Shown here: positions 57,758-64,000 of the stretch, one piece after another
How positions within the stretch are numbered: position 1 is the stretch's first letter
Layout: the number at the start of each line of letters is the position of its first letter
From: Psychromonas marina
GTDB lineage: Bacteria > Pseudomonadota > Gammaproteobacteria > Enterobacterales > Psychromonadaceae
Length of the DNA stretch: 64,000 nucleotides
Direction: 5' to 3'
Assembly: GCF_030161115.1 (NCBI RefSeq)
Contig: NZ_BSPQ01000002.1
Coordinates: forward strand, 542,003 to 606,002
Position numbers and translations under genes: made by a program
The notes under the pieces: model-generated
Seen by the model: the letters and a program-made list of their open reading frames with translations, nothing else
Told to the model about the DNA's origin: nothing
The model's database searches: none

Positions 57758-57958
57758 TCAATCTCCTTTTATTAAACGGCGAAAGGTGAATATAAAAAGT
57801 GCAATAAAGCCACTTTTGTTTATTTCATTGTTTATCTGTTTAGGTGTCCGCGCGATATCTTTAAAAAGGTGTGTCGGTAGGTGACGAAGATGTTGACGTG
57901 TTTGATAATCACGAAGCAGTTGCTTCAAACTGTCTTTAATAGTTAATCTGTTGTTCAT
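57758..57958 (-). CDS. DUF1127 small protein
   Basis: 66 residues: MNNRLTIKDSLKQLLRDYQT, then RQHLRHLPTHLFKDIARTPKQ, the short Arg-rich motif of DUF1127, and a hydrophobic C-terminus (FIALFIFTFRRLIKG) that may touch the membrane. The ATG at 57958 has AGGAG eight bases upstream; a longer frame to 58042 runs into the operator. Other DUF1127 proteins act in RNA turnover or phosphate responses; here it is the first gene of the exporter operon. Confidence 0.8.
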   Translation of the reverse strand: MNNRLTIKDSLKQLLRDYQTRQHLRHLPTHLFKDIARTPKQINNEINKSGFIALFIFTFRRLIKGD

Positions 57959-58037
57959 AATCACACTCCTTTTAATCAACGAAGCATCATTGTAAATGAC
58001 TGGCATTTTCAATACAGAGTCACCAAAAATTATTTTA

Positions 58038-58095
58038 ACCATACAGTTTCGCTATTTTTGGGCTGTATGGTTAATTTTTAGCTTAACTGTATGGT
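58038..58095. promoter_or_regulatory. Three-site operator between mocR-type gene and exporter operon
   Basis: The 9-mer CTGTATGGT occurs at 58063-58071 and 58087-58095 (24-base direct spacing) and inverted (ACCATACAG) at 58038-58046. MocR regulators typically bind such direct/inverted half-sites in their divergent promoters. A TTGGCG / extended TGCTACTGT promoter for the regulator follows at 58102-58129. Confidence 0.75.
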
Positions 58096-58156
58096 TTAAA
58101 GTTGGCGTTTTCAGGTAACATGCTACTGTATTTGATTATAAGTTGACGAGGTGGCG

Positions 58157-59584
58157 ATGAAGCTTTATGAAAAAGTGGCTCTGGTTTTACGTGATAATAT
58201 TGAATCAGGATTGTTTGTTGTGGGTGATAAGCTGCCCTCAATTAGACAACTCGTTGCTGAGCATAAGGTGAGCATATCGACAGTGCAGCAAGCTTACCAT
58301 CAACTTGAAATAGAAAGTTTAATCGAAGCGCGTCCCAAATCGGGCTATTTTGTCTGTTATCAGCGCTCAGCTTCTGTCTTACCTGCCACATCGCGGCCTG
58401 CACAACGTCCCATTGAGGTTTCACAATGGCAGCAAGTTTTAGAGGTATTACTCAGTAAAGAGGGGGTTGATACGATTCAGTTGCAGCATGCAATGCCTAA
58501 TATGACGGAATCGACCTTAAAACCTTTGCTTAAAAAAATGTCTGACCTAATGCGTCATCAAGTCGCATTAAGCTTGCCCTATGGTGATATTAAAGGTGCG
58601 TTGGTATTACGTGAGCAGATAGCACAATTAGCGACCAACTCAGGTTGTGTTTTACATCCTGATGATCTGGTTATTACATCAGGCTGCCAAGAGGGGTTAT
58701 CGGTTTGTTTGCGCGCAGTGACCAATCCAGGGGATATTATCGCCGTTGAATCACCGAGTTTTTATGGTTCGATGCAAGCAATTCAAGCGGCCAACTTAAA
58801 AGCGATTGAGATACCAACCAATGCTGAAACTGGTCTGAGTTTAGCGGCGCTAGAGTTAGCACTCGAACAATGGCCCATCAAAGCGATATTAGTAACACCG
58901 ACCTGTAATAATCCGATGGGTTACTGTATGCCAGAAGCGGATAAAAAACGCCTTTATCAATTAGCACAGAGTTATGATATCTGTATTATCGAAGATGATA
59001 TTTATGGTGATATTAGCTATCAATTACCACGCCCTAAAACCATTAAATCATTTGATGAAGATGGACGTGTTTTATTGTGTAGCTCTTTTTCTAAAACGGT
59101 TGCCCCTGGTATTCGGGTTGGTTGGATAGCACCGGGTCGTTATCGCGATAAGGTAACCCATGTAAAATACGTAAGTAGTTCAATGTGCCCGACATTACCA
59201 CAGCTCGCAATAGCTGACTTTATTCACTCGGGCAGGTATAATAAGCACACTCGTCGAGTTCGCTTGTTATATAAACAGGGACGCGACCACCTCATACAGT
59301 GCATTAAAAAATACTTTCCACAGGATACTCGCATTAGCTTTCCTCAAGGCGGTTATATTTTATGGGTCGAGCTAAACAAACACTATGATGTTGTTAAGTT
59401 AGCCGCACAGTGTAAACAGGGCGAGGTTAGTATTGCTCCCGGCACGTTATTTTCAGCTACCGGAAAATACCGCAACTGTATGCGTCTTAATTTTAGCGAG
59501 CAAACAGAGGTTGAGCGTGAACGAGGGATCCGTCATTTAGCACATTATATAAAAAAACAAAGTATCGTTGAAGGTCATCATTAG
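58157..59584 (+). CDS. MocR/PdxR-type regulator (GntR HTH plus aminotransferase domain)
   Basis: 475 residues. N-terminal winged helix-turn-helix (about 1-70, GDKLPSIRQLVAEHKVSIST) joined to a fold-type I aminotransferase domain with PLP lysine in SSFSKTVAPGIRVGW and TPTCNNPMGYCMP. It senses PLP or an amino-PLP adduct and regulates the divergent exporter operon (inference from position and operator). The ATG at 58157 has GAGG upstream; a GTG two codons earlier is possible. Confidence 0.92.
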   Translation: MKLYEKVALVLRDNIESGLFVVGDKLPSIRQLVAEHKVSISTVQQAYHQLEIESLIEARPKSGYFVCYQRSASVLPATSRPAQRPIEVSQWQQVLEVLLSKEGVDTIQLQHAMPNMTESTLKPLLKKMSDLMRHQVALSLPYGDIKGALVLREQIAQLATNSGCVLHPDDLVITSGCQEGLSVCLRAVTNPGDIIAVESPSFYGSMQAIQAANLKAIEIPTNAETGLSLAALELALEQWPIKAILVTPTCNNPMGYCMPEADKKRLYQLAQSYDICIIEDDIYGDISYQLPRPKTIKSFDEDGRVLLCSSFSKTVAPGIRVGWIAPGRYRDKVTHVKYVSSSMCPTLPQLAIADFIHSGRYNKHTRRVRLLYKQGRDHLIQCIKKYFPQDTRISFPQGGYILWVELNKHYDVVKLAAQCKQGEVSIAPGTLFSATGKYRNCMRLNFSEQTEVERERGIRHLAHYIKKQSIVEGHH

Positions 59585-59615
59585 GTGGCTATTAGATCAT
59601 CATTAGAGAATTATT

Positions 59616-60047
59616 ATGAGTAGGATCACCATCCACTGCCCCCATTGCCAATTTATGAATCGATTGGATACGATGCGTATTAACGATTCACTTGATTGCG
59701 TTCGTTGTAAATCAGATCTATTAGAGGAAAAACCCATCGACGGAACAGTCGTTAACCTAATGGGATTAACGCAGAGTGATAAGCCCATTTTAGTTAAATT
59801 TTGGGCACACTGGTGTAATGCCTGCAGTCACTTTGAACCGGTATTCGAAGCGGTGTCAGCGCAACAACCAGATGTCTGTTTTGTAAAGGTAGATATCCAA
59901 GCTCAACTCAGTTTAGGGGTACAATATAATATACGCACTATTCCTACCGTGATGCTTTTCAAACAAGGAAAAGTGGTAGATACCTTGAATGATGCATTGC
60001 CTAAAGCGCAGTTCAACCAGTGGTTGCAGAACGCATTACTTAAATAG
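59616..60047 (+). CDS. trxC: Thioredoxin-2-like protein with atypical WCNAC site
   Basis: 143 residues. N-terminal zinc ribbon CPHC (8-11) and CVRC (28-31), as in TrxC, then a thioredoxin fold: FWAHWCNACSHF with the active-site pair Cys67-Asn-Ala-Cys70 instead of WCGPC, and the cis-Pro in RTIPTVMLF. The dipeptide between the cysteines sets redox potential, so this may be less reducing than TrxC or have a special partner. Its end overlaps the convergent methyltransferase gene by eight bases. Confidence 0.88.
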   Translation: MSRITIHCPHCQFMNRLDTMRINDSLDCVRCKSDLLEEKPIDGTVVNLMGLTQSDKPILVKFWAHWCNACSHFEPVFEAVSAQQPDVCFVKVDIQAQLSLGVQYNIRTIPTVMLFKQGKVVDTLNDALPKAQFNQWLQNALLK

Positions 60048-60561
60048 CCTGAATAGGTTTTTGACACACGATTTGTGCAATCGCACGATCCGGTCCCACT
60101 TTAATACCTTCAAAATAAAATAAGCAGTGCCAGTCTTGAAATATCTCTTGTAGTTCATTCGGTTGTAATAAAAATTCATCACGGTTTGGGCGGCCAAACT
60201 GTCTATTTTGTGTGGTAAAGGTTTCGTAGATCAGGAACCCTCCGGGTTCAATCGCGGCTTTTATCTGCGCCATTAATGGTCGGTGTAGGTAGCGAAACAC
60301 CAGAATGGCTTGGAAACTATTTGCAACTAGGTGCTGTGCTCCCGTTTCAAAATCGACAGGGTAACAATCCTGACCTTGAATGTTATGTTGCTGCTGTAAC
60401 TGTTCAAGCAGTCCGCTGTTTTTATCCGCAAACTGTACTGGAAAATGTTGTTGGTGTAGGTACAAACCATTACGTCCACGTCCGCAGGCCAAGTCTAAGA
60501 TAGGCTTACCCTGTTGCTTGAATCGATCTTTAAATTGCGAGAGTAGGGGAGAGTGAGGCAT
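60040..60561 (-). CDS. SAM-dependent methyltransferase
   Basis: 173 residues. SAM motif I LDLACGRGRNGLYLHQ, motif IV-like ILVFRYLHRPLM and EPGGFLIYETFT; related to TehB/UbiE-like small methyltransferases. The ATG at 60561 overlaps the radA stop (TGATG), so translation is coupled to radA. Substrate unknown. Confidence 0.85.
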   Translation of the reverse strand: MPHSPLLSQFKDRFKQQGKPILDLACGRGRNGLYLHQQHFPVQFADKNSGLLEQLQQQHNIQGQDCYPVDFETGAQHLVANSFQAILVFRYLHRPLMAQIKAAIEPGGFLIYETFTTQNRQFGRPNRDEFLLQPNELQEIFQDWHCLFYFEGIKVGPDRAIAQIVCQKPIQAI

Positions 60562-61970
60562 CAATTAAGCGCCTCGATTAACTCTTTAATATTTTTAAGG
60601 GGTTGAATGGTTTGACCGCTTTGCGCAAACTGTAACATCGACTTATGGTAAGCGACGGCTGGAATAAAAATTTGTTTTTTACCATGGCTGAGTGCTTCAC
60701 GCACACGGGGAACGATTTGCGGTACTTGACGCAGTTCACCGGTTAACGCAACTTCACCAATAAATACCGCATCTTCAGGTAAGGGTTTAGAATTAATAGA
60801 GCTCAGGAGTGCGGCGGTTACTGCCATATCCGTCGATGTTTCAGAGTCAGCCATCTTAAGTCCGCCCACTAAACTGATATTGATATCATAGTAGGTTGGA
60901 ATACCGCCATGTTTTTTCAGTACGGCGGTAATTAATGATAACCGACTGTAAGAGACACCAATACAGTTACGAATCGACTTTTCACCCTCTACTTCTGTTG
61001 CTAATGCTTGAATCTCAATAAGCAGATTACGTGCACCATCTTTAATCACTGAGATTGCCGAGCCCTCAAAGTGTTCTTCACTGCCAGATAGAAACAGACG
61101 GCTAGGATTATCAACAGAGCGCATACCAAATTCAGTCATTTGGAAAATACCCACCTGTTCAGTATCACCAAAACGGTTTTTATCGGCACGTAAAATACGT
61201 ACAGAGGCATCATTCACTTCGATATGAATAGCGGTATCGATGATATGTTTCAAAGTTTGCGGGCCGGCCATTTGTGAGTTCTTGTTTACTTGGCCCACTA
61301 AAATAAGGGTAATACCGTGCTGTTTACACAATCTATTTAATATTTTGGCACATGTCTTTACCTGCGTGACGCCACCTGCGCTGCCATCAACCGAATTGGA
61401 TTCAAAGGCTTGAATAGAATCTGCGATTAAAAATTTAATGTTGTTTTCAATACACTGATCAACAATATCTTCGATACTGTCGGTATCCGAAAGCATAAAT
61501 TGTGCTTCATTAAAGTTAAGTTTTAGGCGCTCAAGACCACGTTTTGCCCACTGACTTAAGCTTTCTTCTGCGGTCACATAAAGAGTGTTCATGGTTTGCG
61601 ACATCACCTCTGCTACCTTAGTAAGCAGCGTTGTTTTACCTGAGCCGGGATCACCACTAATTAATACTACGGAGCCCAGTGTAATACCGCCACCTAATAC
61701 GCGATCTAGCTCAGAAAGCCCTGTGGAAACACGGGTTGCGTTCTCAACCTGTACTTCATTAATGCGCTGTACGCCAACACTTGGTCCTGCGTAACCCCCT
61801 GTACTATTGCGTTTTACTGCCGCATTGACTGATTTTGTCGTGCTGGTGGGTTCACGAAATTCTGTGATCGTATTCCATGCTTTACATTCGCTACATTGCC
61901 CCTGCCATTTGGTGAAATCTGCGCCACATTCACTGCACACATAGGCGATTTTTGTTTTTGCTTTAGCCAT
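60561..61970 (-). CDS. radA: DNA repair protein RadA (Sms)
   Basis: RecA-like branch-migration helicase for recombination intermediates, 469 residues (E. coli 460). N-terminal zinc finger CSECGADFTKWQGQCSECKAW; Walker A GDPGSGKTTLL; the RadA signature ADKNRFG; C-terminal Lon-like domain. It follows recX by four bases and precedes the methyltransferase with an overlap. Confidence 0.96.
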   Translation of the reverse strand: MAKAKTKIAYVCSECGADFTKWQGQCSECKAWNTITEFREPTSTTKSVNAAVKRNSTGGYAGPSVGVQRINEVQVENATRVSTGLSELDRVLGGGITLGSVVLISGDPGSGKTTLLTKVAEVMSQTMNTLYVTAEESLSQWAKRGLERLKLNFNEAQFMLSDTDSIEDIVDQCIENNIKFLIADSIQAFESNSVDGSAGGVTQVKTCAKILNRLCKQHGITLILVGQVNKNSQMAGPQTLKHIIDTAIHIEVNDASVRILRADKNRFGDTEQVGIFQMTEFGMRSVDNPSRLFLSGSEEHFEGSAISVIKDGARNLLIEIQALATEVEGEKSIRNCIGVSYSRLSLITAVLKKHGGIPTYYDINISLVGGLKMADSETSTDMAVTAALLSSINSKPLPEDAVFIGEVALTGELRQVPQIVPRVREALSHGKKQIFIPAVAYHKSMLQFAQSGQTIQPLKNIKELIEALN

Positions 61971-61974
61971 GAAA

Positions 61975-62640
61975 TTACTCTTCTTGTTCGCTTAACTGTA
62001 AATTAAATTGTTTGATTGCATTTTGGCAGTCATTAAATGAGTAGCCACGGGAGATTAAAAAGCGCTTCGCTTTGTCTTGCACTTTTTGCCCTATAATGGG
62101 CTCGCGGAATTTGCCTGTTAGCAGTTTTAGTGCATCGCCTAAAGCATCATATTCTTCGATAGGGAAGTGTTCATTGTGGCATTCAATCGCACTAAAAATA
62201 TGCTCAAAAGTATGACCTTTGTTTTGTAGGAACGCCATTACTTTTTGTTTTAAATGTGCATTTTCAATACGTTCACGATAGCGTTTTTGTAATAGCTGTG
62301 CCGCACTATCTATATAATCAAATTCACTTTGTTGTAGGTGTTGTGCGCTTAATTGATTACTAATACCTTTCAGTTGTAAGTCGCGCTGAATGCGGTTTTT
62401 ACCGTAACCTTTGTTTTGCGAACTGCGAATAAATGTTTCGGTAAATCGATCGTCATCAAGGTAGCGGTATTCATAGCACTCTTCAATTACCGTATCAATC
62501 CATGCTTGATTATCAGTTTTTCGGCTGAGTTTGCTACGTAATTCATGTTCACTATGATCGCGTCGGCCTAGATGCCAAAATGCGGATCGTTTTACACCAT
62601 CGATATCGGTTGCAGGTTTTATCGGTTTATTGAAAGACAT
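61975..62640 (-). CDS. recX: RecX-like regulatory protein
   Basis: 221 residues with RecX-type three-helix repeats (FWHLGRRDHSEHELRSKL, YLDDDRFTETFIRSSQNKGYGKNRI). RecX normally inhibits RecA filaments and lies next to recA; here it is joined to radA and is about 60 residues longer than E. coli RecX, with an additional C-terminal repeat (KRFLISRGYSFNDCQNAI). Confidence 0.88.
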   Translation of the reverse strand: MSFNKPIKPATDIDGVKRSAFWHLGRRDHSEHELRSKLSRKTDNQAWIDTVIEECYEYRYLDDDRFTETFIRSSQNKGYGKNRIQRDLQLKGISNQLSAQHLQQSEFDYIDSAAQLLQKRYRERIENAHLKQKVMAFLQNKGHTFEHIFSAIECHNEHFPIEEYDALGDALKLLTGKFREPIIGQKVQDKAKRFLISRGYSFNDCQNAIKQFNLQLSEQEE

Positions 62641-62905
62641 CTATTTTGTGTCGTTATCGGAAAGAGGAATAAATAATAACTCAAAATGAACCGCTTGATC
62701 GGTTTTTAGCTAAATTAAGGGTAAACATTGTTTAGCTAAACGATAAAAGTAGCGTTTACTATCCTTTCATACGGCTACTCCCATTTATAATGGGGCTCAT
62801 TATGATCATCTTCACTTTAAATGGCTTAAATCAGTGATATTGAATAGATAATACTTTATATTAACACTTTATTTTGTACGTCATTATCGGAGTTGTGAAA
62901 GTTAT

Positions 62906-63724
62906 ATGGATGTTTTAAATCAGCAAGGAGATGTGATTGAGTTAGATACAGGTTTTCGCTTTTCTAATGCTTTTTTCTCACTATTAGACTTTATTAAACA
63001 TCCGCGTGATGATGCTCAGCGTAATAGCAGTGAAAGTCAGTGTGAACTCTTCTATCGTGACATTATGAATTACTCTTTTGTAGACTCTCACAATCAGCAC
63101 CTTGCTGATCAACGTTTAGACCTTGCCGCAAAAAACCTCAATGCGATTAACCACATTTCTATCGATTATTTAACCGGTTTAAAGAAAAAAGAGTATGTAA
63201 AACGTAAATTAATAAGTCTTGAAAATGATGTTTACCTTGGAAAGTTAACTGACTTTTCACTGATCATGTGCGATTTAGATCGTTTTAAAGCGATTAATGA
63301 TGATTATGGCCACTCTGTTGGTGATGATGTATTGGCATTATTTGGCAATTTACTGTTAACTGCGCTGCGTCCTTCTGATTTTGGATATCGATATGGTGGT
63401 GAAGAGTTTTTAATTGTCTTGCCGGATACAAACTTGCAGGAAGCAACATTGGTTGCAGAAAGATTACGTTTAATCATTGATGAACGTTTACAAATTGGGC
63501 ATTACGGACTTAATCAAATCACTGCGTTTGATCTCACCAAAACTGAAATAACCTCTGATGATAGCGCTATTAATGATGCGTTTTTCTTGGCAAGGGATGT
63601 TACCTGTAGCTTTGGTGTTGCTAATTATCTAGATAATGATCAATCCACTGATACTTTATTTTTAAGAGCAGATGAAAACCTCTATATTGCTAAAGAAAAT
63701 GGCAGAAACCAGGTTTCTGCCTAA
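62906..63724 (+). CDS. Diguanylate cyclase (GGDEF), soluble
   Basis: 272 residues: an N-terminal region of about 85 residues without a recognised sensor domain or membrane helix, then a complete GGDEF domain with DLDRFKAINDDYGH, GGEEF and the I-site RPSD upstream. Expected to make cyclic di-GMP with product inhibition. A conserved-looking insertion (about residues 200-225, FDLTKTEITSDD) precedes the last strand. Own promoter region 62641-62905. Confidence 0.9.
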   Translation: MDVLNQQGDVIELDTGFRFSNAFFSLLDFIKHPRDDAQRNSSESQCELFYRDIMNYSFVDSHNQHLADQRLDLAAKNLNAINHISIDYLTGLKKKEYVKRKLISLENDVYLGKLTDFSLIMCDLDRFKAINDDYGHSVGDDVLALFGNLLLTALRPSDFGYRYGGEEFLIVLPDTNLQEATLVAERLRLIIDERLQIGHYGLNQITAFDLTKTEITSDDSAINDAFFLARDVTCSFGVANYLDNDQSTDTLFLRADENLYIAKENGRNQVSA

Positions 63725-63735
63725 GACCGATAGAT

Positions 63736-63773
63736 AAAAATTACAGGCTGATATTTATCACCCTGTAATTTTT
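63736..63773. terminator. Bidirectional terminator
   Basis: A perfect 12-pair stem AAAAATTACAGG/CCTGTAATTTTT between the convergent cyclase and efflux genes, with A and T tracts on both sides. Confidence 0.92.
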
Positions 63774-63791
63774 CCATCAATAACGAACTTA

Positions 63792-64000
63792 CTATTTTGC
63801 ATCGAGTCTTCTTTGGATAACAAATAAACGTTGTCCTAACAAAATCGCTGCAACGGTAAGACCCACGGATATACCAATCCAGAAACCTTTTGCACCGAGT
63901 GGTTCAATCACCCAATCGGTCATCGCTAACACATAACCTAATGGCAAACCGACAATCCAGTATGAAATAAAGGTACGCGTAAAAATAGCGGTCATCTCTT
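63792..64000 (-). CDS. norM: MATE-family efflux transporter, C-terminal end (partial)
   Basis: The last 67-69 residues of a Na+/drug antiporter: FISYWIVGLPLGYVLAMTDW, EPLGAKGFWIGISVGLT and a final QRRLDAK match the C-terminus of NorM. The start lies beyond the right edge of the window, so length and intactness cannot be judged. Confidence 0.82.
   Translation of the reverse strand, partial: EMTAIFTRTFISYWIVGLPLGYVLAMTDWVIEPLGAKGFWIGISVGLTVAAILLGQRLFVIQRRLDAK

Overview
The window looks like a chromosomal segment of a low-GC marine gammaproteobacterium. The order pheS-pheT-ihfA, the SOS gene sulA, rdgC, phoBR, polB, radA and recX, and a Vibrio-type norspermidine pathway all point to the Alteromonadales/Vibrionales neighbourhood. 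Psychromonas or a close relative is my best guess; this is inferred from protein resemblance, not computed. No rRNA, tRNA, CRISPR array, transposase or prophage gene was seen.

Layout. 0-9.3 kb: housekeeping genes (pheST, ihfA, CobB deacylase, two exported or membrane proteins of unknown role, a small-molecule kinase-like protein, a phosphoglycolate phosphatase and an FAD oxidoreductase). 9.3-17.5 kb: a gene-poor, accessory-looking stretch with a dGTPase-like gene, a small secreted protein, a CHASE4-GGDEF diguanylate cyclase, a DUF1059 protein and an outer-membrane barrel. It carries four copies of a modular inverted-repeat element (161-267 bp); a fifth copy lies at 35.2 kb. 17.5-24.2 kb: an Ntn-hydrolase-like gene lacking its nucleophile, then on the minus strand a complete norspermidine operon (dat-ddc-carboxynorspermidine dehydrogenase-nspC) preceded by a promoter and a 27-codon leader ORF. 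24.3-27.8 kb: a response regulator, a sensor kinase and a periplasmic sugar-binding protein with no transporter. 28.0-35.0 kb: a copper/silver-type efflux operon behind a MerR-type promoter: a small Cys/Met-rich exported protein, a TolC-type channel, a CusB-type adaptor with a doubled metal-binding motif, a CusA-type RND pump, and a cytochrome b562-like protein with a seven-fold Met/His/Asp repeat inserted in the middle.

35.5-47.2 kb: a secreted chitin-binding-type protein, sulA with tandem LexA boxes and a downstream yaeP homologue, purT, rdgC, phoBR, a Nif3-family gene, a DUF1800/DUF1501 pair and an isolated isopropylmalate-dehydrogenase-like gene. 47.2-54.6 kb: all enzyme activities of a fatty-acid beta-oxidation cycle on the minus strand (acyl-CoA ligase, thiolase, bifunctional hydratase/dehydrogenase, acyl-CoA dehydrogenase). 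54.7-64 kb: DNA polymerase II, a LysE exporter with a DUF1127 protein facing a MocR-type regulator across a three-site operator, an atypical thioredoxin, a methyltransferase, radA-recX, a second diguanylate cyclase and the end of a NorM-type efflux gene cut by the window edge.

The most interesting items are the b562-like/Met-repeat protein in the copper operon, the leader ORF before the norspermidine operon, the Cys-less choloylglycine-hydrolase homologue, the modular repeat family, a 34-codon small ORF and the CNAC thioredoxin.
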